A stretch of 16,153 nucleotides of DNA from an uncultured Gammaproteobacteria bacterium. GTDB lineage: Bacteria > Pseudomonadota > Gammaproteobacteria > CAIUAS01. Each line of letters opens with the position of its first letter. Positions within the stretch are counted from its first letter, which is position 1. The stretch is taken from assembly GCA_903897205.1 (NCBI GenBank), contig CAIUAS010000335.1, positions 1 to 16,153 of the forward strand, read 5' to 3'. The notes under the pieces are model-generated. The model made no database searches and was not told the DNA's origin. It saw nothing but the letters and a program-made list of their open reading frames with translations. This document shows positions 7,004 through 14,989 of this stretch, one piece after another. The position numbers and the translations under genes are program-made.

Positions 7004-8185
7004 ATGAAAACAAATAATTTTTACGACGTCATTATCGTTGGCGGTGGTGTTGTGGGTTTAACGCTGGCAAGTGCTTTAAGTGATGGCGCATTACAGCTTG
7101 CTATAATCGATAAAACTTTTTCTGATGGGCCAGGGGCAGGTTCCAGTGATTTGCGGATCAGTGCCATTACGCCTGCCACTCAATTCATTTTTGAACGATT
7201 AGGCGTGTGGCAGCATTTGCCTGTTGAGAAAATCAGCGGTTTTGAAAAAATGCATGTGTGGACACCCGAGGGCAATTATATTGATTTTGCTAATTCGGAA
7301 ATAGGCGTGCCTTATTTAGGCTATATTATTGAAAATAACCTATTGCAGCGCGCGCTTCATCAACAGCTCATCACGCGCTCGAATATTCATTTTATTCCGG
7401 CATCGTTACAAACCATTCAATTAATCGAAGACCACGTTGAAGTGTGTGCCGATGAACAACAGTTTAACGCGCCATTATTAATCGGTGCGGATGGCGCAAA
7501 TTCTTTAGTGCGTCAATTAGCACAAATGGAATTGACGCAACAGTCATATGAGCATACGAGTATCGTTGCCACGGTCACGACAGAATTGCCCCATCAAAAA
7601 ACGGCTTGGCAATGTTTTTTACCCAATGGCCCCTTAGCATTTTTGCCCTTAGCAGACCCGCATACGAGTTCTATTGTATGGTCAACCACGCCTGCCGAAG
7701 CAGAACAATTATTGCAAAAAAACGCTGAAGATTTTAGCAGTGCATTAGCACAAGCTTTTCACTATCGATTAGGCAGTATTCAAAAAACTAGCGAGCGTTT
7801 AAATTTTTCTTTGCAACGGCGACACGTTAAACATTATGTAAAACCTCATATCGCATTAGTCGGAGATGCAGCGCATACCATCCATCCTTTAGCAGGGCAG
7901 GGATTAAATTTAGGTATTTTAGACGCAGATTGTCTAGCGAACATTGTTTTAACAGCCAAAAAACAAAATCATAAAATAGGTTCGTATGTGAATTTACGTA
8001 AATACGAACGTGCTCGCAAAGCCGATAATACGTTAATGTTTAACGTGGTAGATAATATAAAGCAATTATTTGGCAGCTCTTTCGCCCCCGTTAAATTACT
8101 CAGAAATACGGGCTTGAACCTGGTTAATAATCTGGAATTCGTAAAACGATTTTTAATCAAACAAGCGATAGGAGCAAGGGATTAA
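7004..8185 (+). CDS. ubiI: UbiI (VisC), ubiquinone-biosynthesis FAD monooxygenase
   Basis: A 393-residue flavin monooxygenase, a paralogue of the UbiH above (E. coli UbiI, 400). It hydroxylates C5 of the ubiquinone ring precursor. Motifs are GGGVVG (13-18), LRISAITPATQ (50-60), GADGANSLVR (161-170) and GDAAHTIHPLAGQGLNLG (287-304). SSDLRISAI, YLGYIIEN, LAFLPLADPH, SIVWS and YVNLRKYERARK follow E. coli UbiI closely, which separates it from UbiH. No ubiF is visible, so C6 hydroxylation is done elsewhere or by one of these enzymes. The ATG is one base after the phoR stop, so it is probably on the phoBR transcript and could respond to phosphate, an unusual link. Confidence 0.87.
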   Translation: MKTNNFYDVIIVGGGVVGLTLASALSDGALQLAIIDKTFSDGPGAGSSDLRISAITPATQFIFERLGVWQHLPVEKISGFEKMHVWTPEGNYIDFANSEIGVPYLGYIIENNLLQRALHQQLITRSNIHFIPASLQTIQLIEDHVEVCADEQQFNAPLLIGADGANSLVRQLAQMELTQQSYEHTSIVATVTTELPHQKTAWQCFLPNGPLAFLPLADPHTSSIVWSTTPAEAEQLLQKNAEDFSSALAQAFHYRLGSIQKTSERLNFSLQRRHVKHYVKPHIALVGDAAHTIHPLAGQGLNLGILDADCLANIVLTAKKQNHKIGSYVNLRKYERARKADNTLMFNVVDNIKQLFGSSFAPVKLLRNTGLNLVNNLEFVKRFLIKQAIGARD

Positions 8186-8929
8186 ATGGCGGCAGCAGTA
8201 GCTTATTTAAAGCTTAATTCAGAAATAGAAATTGCTTATACTCAATTAGCTGGCAATGGACCTGGGATTATTTTTTGCGGTGGTTTTATGTCAGATCTGT
8301 TTGGCACTAAAGCCACGTATCTTGAACAATTTTGCCGCAAGCATCATTTGGCATTTTTACGGTTTGATTATCGCGGCCATGGTCAATCTACCGGCGACAT
8401 GCAAACTGCCAATATTAGTTTATGGAAAGCAGATGCGTTGGCGGTATTAGAACAATTAACCACAGGCCCGCAGATATTAATTGGTTCGAGCATGGGCGCC
8501 TGGATTGCTATTTTATTAGCGCAAGCAAAACCAGAGCGTATTAAAAAAATAATGGCTATCGCACCGGCGCCGGATTTTACCGAAGATTTAATCTGGGCTT
8601 CTTTATCGAAAGAAAAGCAGGCACGTTTGCTGCAAAATGAAACCTTAAATTTCCCCTCGCAATATCCTAAACCCTACGCGATTACCCGCGAATTTATTGA
8701 AGATGGCCGTCGTAATTTAATTTTGCGCCGCCCTATTGATCTTCAATGCCCCGTCCATTTATTGCATGGCATGCAAGACACAGATGTGCCTTGGCAAACT
8801 AGCATAAATCTCGCTGAAAAAATCCAGGCGATGGATGTTAAAATTACCTTAATAAAAGACGGCGATCACCGCCTGGCGCGTGAAGAGGATTTGCGGTGCA
8901 TGGAGCAGATTTTGCAGACTTTTTGCTGA
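8186..8929 (+). CDS. Alpha/beta hydrolase, ABHD10-like
   Basis: A 247-residue single-domain alpha/beta hydrolase. The oxyanion-hole strand IIFCGGFMSD (28-37) precedes the segment FLRFDYRGHGQSTG (57-70). The nucleophile elbow is GSSMG (100-104) with S102, and the rest of the triad is probably D198 (HGMQDTDVP) and H228 (GDH). The GGFMSD, DYRGHG and GSSMGAW pattern with a short cap resembles bacterial relatives of ABHD10, an esterase/acyl-protein thioesterase; the true substrate is unknown. There is no signal peptide, so it acts in the cytosol. Its ATG follows the ubiI stop with no gap, and GGAG at 8171-8174 is the ribosome site. It is the last gene of the series; I see no terminator after it. 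Confidence 0.8.
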   Translation: MAAAVAYLKLNSEIEIAYTQLAGNGPGIIFCGGFMSDLFGTKATYLEQFCRKHHLAFLRFDYRGHGQSTGDMQTANISLWKADALAVLEQLTTGPQILIGSSMGAWIAILLAQAKPERIKKIMAIAPAPDFTEDLIWASLSKEKQARLLQNETLNFPSQYPKPYAITREFIEDGRRNLILRRPIDLQCPVHLLHGMQDTDVPWQTSINLAEKIQAMDVKITLIKDGDHRLAREEDLRCMEQILQTFC

Positions 8930-8991
8930 CAATAAAGAATAGCTCAACTTTTATAACGCTCAATACACAACCTGAAGAAGCATTTTCCCTC

Positions 8992-9025
8992 TTGCTCAAC
9001 GCAAGCAATGCATTCATAATGCATT
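8992..9025 (+). promoter_or_regulatory. Putative promoter and twin AATGCATT operator of the hybrid kinase
   Basis: TTGCTC (8992-8997) lies 17 bp before CATAAT (9015-9020), a reasonable -10 with a weak -35. Two copies of the palindrome AATGCATT occur at 9007-9014 and 9018-9025, 11 bp apart (one helical turn), flanking and overlapping the -10. A small inverted repeat CTTGC/GCAAG (8991-8995 and 9001-9005) surrounds the -35. A transcription-factor dimer pair could bind here; this is inferred from arrangement only. Confidence 0.4.
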
Positions 9026-9045
9026 AACTTTTCTCGAGAAAATGT

Positions 9046-11271
9046 ATGGATACAAAAATGAAAAATTTTTTATCGAATGAAAATAAAAGCGTTGAACAAG
9101 CTGAATATACTTTGCTCAATCAAGGCAATGAACTAAAAGCTGTGTTAAACCACGAATCTCCAATTTTTTTAAACTTCTTAGCCAACTTAAATAGGCTTGT
9201 TACAGGCCAAATTGGTCACGATAATATGACTACAATAGAATATACCAAGGAATTGCATAATTATTACGAAAGCATAATTGCTTGCATGCCTAATAATGTT
9301 TATTGGTTAGATAGAAACTGTGTGCTACTGGGTGGTAATGATAATCTGGCGCGAATGTTTGGGCTTAAGTCTCGCGCAGAATTAGCCGGGTTAACCTATC
9401 AGCAAATGACTAAACTTGCTAATTGGACAGAAGGACAAGGTGAAGCTTTCCAGCAAGCTGAAATAGAAGTAATGACTACGGGTGTGTCTCGATTTAATGT
9501 TGAAGAACCGCCTGTTGTGGTTGACGGAAAAATGAGATATTACATTTCCAGCAAAGTACCTCTTTACAATATCAAACGTGAAGTCATCGGTGTTATAGGT
9601 ATATCTACTGATATTACTGAAAGAAAGCAAGCCGAAGTAGCCTTAAAAGAAGCGAAAGAAAAAGCTGAAACCGCGAATAAAGCTAAAACAGAGTTTTTGG
9701 AAAACATGCGGCACGATATACGTACACCGTTAATCGGTATTACAGGTTTTGCAAATATTATTAGCGACGAAGTTAAGGATCCAAAAATTAAAGAATATGT
9801 AGATAACTTATCTGCTTCAAGTAATGCGCTGCTAGATTTGTTAAATGAAATTTTAGAAGTTATCAAAGTGACTTCTGGTGAGGTTCCTCTTTTAAAGAAG
9901 AAGTTTGATCTTAAGAAACGCCTTAATGATGTTGTCAAACTCAATCAGGCTAAAGCGCGTCAAAAACGTATTGATTTAGTATTTAATTACGATGATAAAA
10001 TTCCACTTTATATCATAGGCGATTCTACAAGAATTCATCGAATAGCTTTAGAACTTATTGCCAACGCACTTAATTTCACCGATACAGGATCAGTAACATT
10101 AACCACGCAATTGTCTGAAATTAATGAACGAGAATTAATCATAAAAATAATGGTAGAAGACACTGGCATAGGTATTGCGCCTGAAAAACAGCAAGAAATT
10201 TTTTTGCAATTTAAACGGTTAACACCTTCTTACGAAGGAATATATAAAGGTGCAGGGCTAGGGTTGGCAATCGTTAAGCAATTCTTGGATGAGCTGGAAG
10301 GCGAAATTTATGTAGAAAGCCAAGTGGGCGTTGGTACTAAATTTACCTGCATACTACCGCTTAAGAAATCGTTGCTTAATGAGGATTTTGGAAGTGATAA
10401 TACGATACCAGCATCCCTCGGTAGGATTTATGATTTAACTCCAAAAAATCATATTGCTGAAAGTGTTAGCCATGAAGAAATAAATTTGGCCAAAGATCGA
10501 ATTTTAATTGTCGAAGATCAACCTATTGCTTCGATGGTCGTAAAAAATATGCTTTCTAATTTAGACTGCCAAACAGATGTTGCGCCTGATGGAAAAACAG
10601 CGGTACAACTGGCGCAAGAGAATGCCTATGATTTAATTTTTATGGATATTGGCTTGCCAGATATTGATGGTTACGAAACCACGCGGCGCATCCGTTTATA
10701 CGAGCTCAGCAAGGGAACACATGTTCCTATTATTGCATTAACCGCGCATGTTGATGAAGAAAACAAGCAACGATGTCTTGAGTCAGGAATGAATGCAGTG
10801 CTTTCTAAGCCGCTCATTAAAGAGAAAGCGGAGGATATACTGAATGCTTTTATTCCCTATCGAAAGCAACAAGAAGAACCTGTAATAAAACTCGAATTAC
10901 AGCCGGAGATTGACCTTCTTAAAATAGAAGGCGAAGTTATTGACTTTGAAAATGCAAAAATACAATTAGATGGAAAAGAAGAAATGGTGCATGAATTGCT
11001 TAACATGCTTATCGCTAGCTTTCCTGAAGAAGTTAAAAAACTGGAAGCGGCGTATAAAAAAGAAGATTGGAAATCTATCAGTGCAATTGCTCATAAATTA
11101 AAAGGTGGTTCCAACTATTGCGGCACAATGCGACTACAAACAGTCTGCGTCAGGTTGGAAACATCTATCAAAGACAGCCAAATAGAATTAGCAAGCGATC
11201 TCTACAAACAATTACTGGTAGAGATCAACGCCATTGAAGAGGTTGTAATTAACAAAAGCTATTTAGGCTAA
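9046..11271 (+). CDS. Soluble hybrid sensor kinase PAS-HisKA-HATPase-REC-HPt
   Basis: A 741-residue phosphorelay protein with five modules and no membrane segment. The N-terminal 1-70 are unassigned. A PAS domain covers about 72-190, ending in the usual IGVIGISTDITERK. A helical linker leads to HisKA with H223 in ENMRHDIRTPLIGITGF. The ATPase has N340 (ELIANALNFT), G1 EDTGIGIA (371-378) and G2 KGAGLGLAIVKQF (401-413). The receiver (484-600) has E490/D491, phospho-acceptor D534 in LIFMDIGLPD, T566 and K588. The HPt domain (about 630-735) has H683 in IAHKLKGGSNYCG. The His-Asp-His relay implies a separate downstream response regulator, not in this window. The H-box and G2 region resemble, from memory, hybrid kinases common in Legionella and Coxiella. 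The sensed signal is unknown. The gene has its own candidate promoter. Its 3' end overlaps the convergent A-PCP gene. Confidence 0.92.
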   Translation: MDTKMKNFLSNENKSVEQAEYTLLNQGNELKAVLNHESPIFLNFLANLNRLVTGQIGHDNMTTIEYTKELHNYYESIIACMPNNVYWLDRNCVLLGGNDNLARMFGLKSRAELAGLTYQQMTKLANWTEGQGEAFQQAEIEVMTTGVSRFNVEEPPVVVDGKMRYYISSKVPLYNIKREVIGVIGISTDITERKQAEVALKEAKEKAETANKAKTEFLENMRHDIRTPLIGITGFANIISDEVKDPKIKEYVDNLSASSNALLDLLNEILEVIKVTSGEVPLLKKKFDLKKRLNDVVKLNQAKARQKRIDLVFNYDDKIPLYIIGDSTRIHRIALELIANALNFTDTGSVTLTTQLSEINERELIIKIMVEDTGIGIAPEKQQEIFLQFKRLTPSYEGIYKGAGLGLAIVKQFLDELEGEIYVESQVGVGTKFTCILPLKKSLLNEDFGSDNTIPASLGRIYDLTPKNHIAESVSHEEINLAKDRILIVEDQPIASMVVKNMLSNLDCQTDVAPDGKTAVQLAQENAYDLIFMDIGLPDIDGYETTRRIRLYELSKGTHVPIIALTAHVDEENKQRCLESGMNAVLSKPLIKEKAEDILNAFIPYRKQQEEPVIKLELQPEIDLLKIEGEVIDFENAKIQLDGKEEMVHELLNMLIASFPEEVKKLEAAYKKEDWKSISAIAHKLKGGSNYCGTMRLQTVCVRLETSIKDSQIELASDLYKQLLVEINAIEEVVINKSYLG

Positions 11272-13140
11272 TTCCTTACTTTGAATGGTGTAGCTGGTTA
11301 CAAGGTCTTTTCTTTTAGTATTGATGGCATCATTAATAAAACGGGCAAGGTTAGCTATTGTTAAAGTTGTTAAGGTTTCACATGTTGGAACCTTAACAAA
11401 AAAAGTATTCTCAACTTCGCATATTAACTGCGCCAGTAAAAATGAATCACCACCCAAATCAAGAAAGTGATCAAAAATTCCGGGGTTATTAATGTGAAGC
11501 AGTTTTTCCCAAGTGCTCGCTAGTTCGCTTTCAATTGAGTTTCGAGGCGCTACGTGATTTTCGTTTACCATTAAAACTGTTTTTGATTCTAGCGCATGGC
11601 GATCGAGTTTACCATTTGGCATCATGGGCAATGAATCTAATCTAATAAAAACGGATGGGATCATGTAATGCGGTAATCGATCCTGTAAGAAATTGCGTAA
11701 TTTTCGAACGTCAGGTTCCACATCATTTTCTAGCACTATATACGCTATCAAGCGCTTATGTTGGGATTCATCTTCGGAAAGCATGACAAGGCTTTCTCTG
11801 ACGGTGTGATAACAATTTAAGACGTTTTCTATGTCGCTTAACTCAATTCGCATACCCCTTAATTTTACTTGAAAATCAATTCGCCCTAAGAATTCAATAT
11901 TGCCATCAGGTAGACTACGCCCCAGGTCGCCTGTTTTATATAATTTTGTCCCCTGTTTTTTGGTAAAGGGAGAAAGAATAAATTTTTTAGCAGTTAATTC
12001 AGGCTGATTGAAGTATCCTCGTGCTAAGCTGGCGCCTCCGATATGTATTTCGCCTATTTCACCAACAGGAACAACATTAAGGGTTTTGTCTAATAACAAA
12101 ATTTCAGTTTTAGGAAATGGCTTGCCGATTGGCACAGCATGATCTAATGAGAAATATTCTTTAGATGATAATTCGCTTTCAAAGTAAGTGGTATCAATCG
12201 TTGCTTCAGTCAAACCGTATGAATTGATTACTCGCGTTTCTTTTCCACATAATTTTTGTAATTTCCTGTACTCATGCATAGACCAATTATCAGAACCGCA
12301 TATTAACAAACGCATAAATTTTAAAGAATCGCCGTTTAGTTCAATATATTCAATTAGCCGCCTTAACACTGTTGGCACAAATTCGGCGCAATTAATTTTT
12401 TCATCGCGCATTAATTTATAAAGTTTTTCTGGTATTAATAAAATATCTCTAGGAGATAAAACTAGTTTTCCTCCTGAGCACAAAGCACGAATAAAATCGC
12501 CAGAGAAAACATCGAAAGCGAAGTTTGCCATCTGCAAATGACAATCAGTATTGCTTAATTTGTAAACTTCTTCCCAACCATAATACGCATGAATTAGGTT
12601 GCTATGACAAACCATCACACCTTTAGGATTTCCAGTTGAACCCGAAGTATATAATACATAAGCTAAATTAGTTGGATTTATAGGAACCGTTGGATTGTTT
12701 TTTGAAAAAACATTAATTTTTTTATAATCAGTATCCAGACAGATTTTATCGATATCTAAGTCAGGTATTTTTGCTAATAAAGAGTAATGCGTTATTAAAA
12801 TTTTAATACCTGATTCAGATAACATATAATGAATGCGTTTTTTTGGGTAATCAGAGTCTATAGGTACATAAGCACCACCTGCTTTTAAAACGCCTATCAC
12901 GGCGATTACCATTTCTATTGAGCGCTCGACAAGAATACCTACTAAAGTTTCTGGTTTTACGCCTTTTTCAATTAAAAAATTAGCCAACTGATTGGATTTT
13001 TCGTTGAGTTCTTTATAGGAAAGTATAGTGCCGCCATAAACAATGGCAGGTGCGTCAGGATTTAGAAAGGCTTGTTTTTCTATAAACTGGTGGATGCTTC
13101 TTGCAGACCAAATTTGGTTGCTACTCTTGTGGTTTGCCAT
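11263..13140 (-). CDS. Stand-alone NRPS adenylation-carrier (A-PCP) didomain
   Basis: A 625-residue protein with an amino-acid adenylation domain (about 15-515) followed by a peptidyl carrier domain (about 530-605), and no condensation, reductase or thioesterase domain. Core motifs are A3 YTSGSTGNPKG (164-174), A4 with FDVFSGDF around D210, A5 NSYGLTE (306-312), A7 YKTGDLGR (401-408), A8 GRIDFQVKLRGMRIEL and the A10 lysine K511 in NGKLDR. The carrier has DLGGDSFLL with S566 for phosphopantetheine. Aligned by eye to GrsA, the ten specificity residues read D-V-G-E-L-C-S-I-D-K (D210, V211, G214, E253, L279, C281, S307, I315, D316, K511). That is close to the D-V-G-E-I-G-S-I-D-K code I recall for ornithine-activating modules; the acidic E and D fit a basic side chain. 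It presumably loads an amino acid on its own carrier for a partner not seen here. An AGAGAG ribosome site precedes the ATG. Confidence 0.9.
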   Translation of the reverse strand: MANHKSSNQIWSARSIHQFIEKQAFLNPDAPAIVYGGTILSYKELNEKSNQLANFLIEKGVKPETLVGILVERSIEMVIAVIGVLKAGGAYVPIDSDYPKKRIHYMLSESGIKILITHYSLLAKIPDLDIDKICLDTDYKKINVFSKNNPTVPINPTNLAYVLYTSGSTGNPKGVMVCHSNLIHAYYGWEEVYKLSNTDCHLQMANFAFDVFSGDFIRALCSGGKLVLSPRDILLIPEKLYKLMRDEKINCAEFVPTVLRRLIEYIELNGDSLKFMRLLICGSDNWSMHEYRKLQKLCGKETRVINSYGLTEATIDTTYFESELSSKEYFSLDHAVPIGKPFPKTEILLLDKTLNVVPVGEIGEIHIGGASLARGYFNQPELTAKKFILSPFTKKQGTKLYKTGDLGRSLPDGNIEFLGRIDFQVKLRGMRIELSDIENVLNCYHTVRESLVMLSEDESQHKRLIAYIVLENDVEPDVRKLRNFLQDRLPHYMIPSVFIRLDSLPMMPNGKLDRHALESKTVLMVNENHVAPRNSIESELASTWEKLLHINNPGIFDHFLDLGGDSFLLAQLICEVENTFFVKVPTCETLTTLTIANLARFINDAINTKRKDLVTSYTIQSKELA

Positions 13141-13226
13141 ATTTTATCTCTCTTTTGGAAGGGCAAGTTTACTAGGCTGTAATATTATTTTTCTCCATTG
13201 TTGCTAGTTTACCTGCCATGTTTTAA

Positions 13227-13254
13227 TTTACACTTCGTTGTTTTACGCAATAAT
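13227..13254 (+). promoter_or_regulatory. Putative sigma-70 promoter of the GNAT gene
   Basis: TTTACA (13227-13232) is separated by 16 bp from AATAAT (13249-13254); each matches consensus at five of six positions. It lies in the 142-bp divergent space between the A-PCP gene and the acetyltransferase, about 29 bp before the latter's ATG. Confidence 0.5.
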
Positions 13255-13282
13255 TTTTAACTTTTGATGAGGATACTGAATC

Positions 13283-14272
13283 ATGTATAGCCGATGGATA
13301 TTAACACGAGAAATGTCTCTTAGGACCTTGCCTTATCGTAAGTTATTTTACGACTCTGGCCGTGATTACTCAACTGAGCGTATCCCAAAGTTTGCAGTTT
13401 TGGAATTTAAAAGAAATATTACCGTACGAGTCATGACAAAAAATGATCTTCAAATTGTCAGGGGTTGGGCTGTAAAAGAAGGCTGGAACCCTGGAAAATA
13501 TGAAGTAGATCCTTTGTATGCAGCCGATCCGAGTGGTTACAAATTATTAGAAATTGATGGTGAGCCTGTTGCGTCTCTTGCAAGTGTCAAGCATTCACAA
13601 AATCTTGCTTTTTTAGGGCTTTATATTGTAAAGCCTGAATTTCGCGGGAAAGGTTATGGCAAGCTATTGTGGGATGTGACAATGGGTACTTTAACAAGCT
13701 GCGAAACAATCGGGCTTAATGGCGTACTCGATCAAGTAGAAAATTACCGGAAATCTGGTTTTACGCCTCTCAACTTTAACACTCGTTGGCGTGGAGCATC
13801 GCTTTTTCCTCTTGGCAAAACCACGTTTGCAAAAGATATTTGTCTAAAGAAAAAAGATGATTTTTCATTGACACAATTAATTGATTACGATGCGAAAATA
13901 TTTTCTACTTCACGTGCGGCCTTTTTAGCCAAATGGTTAGACATGCCTGACTCTCATGTGTTAGCGGCTATCGATGGCGGCGTTCTTCGAGGATATGGAG
14001 TTGTTAGCGCGTTAGAAGAAGGGTATAAAATTGCGCCATTATTTGCGGATAATGAAGCCATTGCTGAAAAAATTTATGGTGGTTTATGTCATTGCGTGGG
14101 TGATAAAAAACTTATTTATTTCGATACAACAGAAGCTAATCCGCTCGCCATTGCATTTGCTAAGCGTTTTGGATTAGAAAAAAAATTTGATACTTTGCGA
14201 ATGTATAAAGGACAAACTCCGCAAACTCAAGACAGTAAAATGTTTGGATTAGCAACGTTGGAAATTGGTTAG
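13283..14272 (+). CDS. Two-domain GNAT acetyltransferase
   Basis: A 329-residue protein. The first GNAT domain (about 48-160) begins ITVRVMTKNDLQIVRGWAVK, has the strand LGLYIVKPEF and the acetyl-CoA pyrophosphate loop RGKGYGKLLW (121-130), and ends with YRKSGFTPL. The second region (about 190-329) resembles the GNAT-like domain often paired with it (YitH-like, Acetyltransf_18), with YGVVSALEEGYKIAPLFADN at 238-257. Two-domain members usually begin near residue 48, so the first ~47 residues are an extension. The ATG at 13283 is nevertheless supported by GAGG at 13269-13272 (10 bases) and a promoter; in-frame ATGs at 13313 and 13433 are alternatives. The substrate is unknown. It is divergent from the A-PCP gene, so acylation of that product is possible but unproven. 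Confidence 0.82.
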   Translation: MYSRWILTREMSLRTLPYRKLFYDSGRDYSTERIPKFAVLEFKRNITVRVMTKNDLQIVRGWAVKEGWNPGKYEVDPLYAADPSGYKLLEIDGEPVASLASVKHSQNLAFLGLYIVKPEFRGKGYGKLLWDVTMGTLTSCETIGLNGVLDQVENYRKSGFTPLNFNTRWRGASLFPLGKTTFAKDICLKKKDDFSLTQLIDYDAKIFSTSRAAFLAKWLDMPDSHVLAAIDGGVLRGYGVVSALEEGYKIAPLFADNEAIAEKIYGGLCHCVGDKKLIYFDTTEANPLAIAFAKRFGLEKKFDTLRMYKGQTPQTQDSKMFGLATLEIG

Positions 14273-14273
14273 T

Positions 14274-14375
14274 GTTTTTTATCAGTCTTTGGAAGCCATT
14301 GGGGTAAAATTTCGTAAAACAACGCTCGGAAAATTAGCGGAAGCATTGGAAATTACCGTAGAGCAATTGCGATAA
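14274..14375 (+). pseudogene. C-terminal remnant of an XRE-type HTH regulator
   Basis: Directly after the acetyltransferase stop, a 33-codon open stretch ends in TTLGKLAEALEITVEQLR and a stop codon. The pattern T-L-x-K-L-A-x-A-L-x-I-x-V-x-x-L is the last helix pair of Cro/C1-type HTH domains. No start codon or first three helices are present, and the frame is closed on the 5' side by the acetyltransferase gene. It is therefore read as a leftover of a broken gene, not a functional protein. Confidence 0.5.
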
Positions 14376-14408
14376 TTGGCGTTTTATTTCATCCACCTTT
14401 GCTAATAG

Positions 14409-14935
14409 ACTTTAAGAAAACCTTGAGGTTCATCATTTAATAAAGAGGATATTGATCGAATTAATATCATCCATTTTGCTTTATTCGATGAAAAAGCTTC
14501 TATTAGAGGAAATGCGGAGATTATTCATCAGGTGGGTATTTTGCTGGAAAATATAAAACAGGAAAATTCGTTAGCGGTAATAAAGACCGAATCACCTTCT
14601 GAATTAAGAAAACGCTCACCTAAAATTTCTGCCAAAAGAGTTGAAGGTAAATCAAAAGACATAATAATTTCTATAACTGATGATAAAAATTTAGCTCCCA
14701 AAAATAAGCAGCGATTTGAATTTTAAGTGATGGATCTCCACATACACATACACGCACAGCATTTTTTCAATCAACACCGCAGGTAGGTCAGCAGACACAA
14801 GCGCTACAAAAATCGCAATCTCAGCAAGTAAGCTCACCTATTCAAGTAGGGCAACAGCAGACAACTACCACTTCTAGCAATGACCAAGAGGGGAATAAAC
14901 AACAATCAACTTTGCCTACTTATGAGAAGCAATAA
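14409..14935 (+). pseudogene. Decayed unidentified gene with in-frame stop and frameshift
   Basis: This stretch holds one broken reading frame. The frame TLRKP, a TGA at 14424-14426, then SSFNKEDIDRINIIHFALFD and on through a Lys/Ser-rich region ends in KNKQRFEF and a TAA at 14724-14726. A shifted frame then takes over with SDGSPHTHTRTAFFQ and a Gln/Thr/Ser-rich tail (Gln tracts and SSNDQEGNKQQSTLPTYEKQ) to a TAA at 14933-14935. The joint, around 14720-14730, is close to a short repeat of CACATA (about 14739-14752). No ATG opens the frame; a GTG at 14532 could start a 64-residue piece but lacks good support. I do not recognise the family. Low-complexity Gln-rich tails occur in secreted effectors of intracellular bacteria, but that is only suggestive. 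Confidence 0.45.
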
Positions 14936-14989
14936 CGTCGGTATGATATTATTAATACAGTATCGGATTTATTTAACTTGAGGCTGTTC

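Noticed and set aside
8930..8990. Search for a terminator after the alpha/beta hydrolase.
   Set aside because: No GC stem followed by a T tract is visible; transcription may read on or end by another mechanism.
9042..9080. A 12-codon frame from the ATG at 9042, overlapping the hybrid kinase start, as a possible leader peptide.
   Set aside because: Too short, no attenuator-like structure and no repeated codons; ATG TAT G overlap is easily chance.
14532..14726. A free-standing 64-residue gene starting at GTG 14532.
   Set aside because: The same frame is open and protein-like upstream of the GTG, and the downstream continuation is in a shifted frame, so it reads better as part of a decayed gene.
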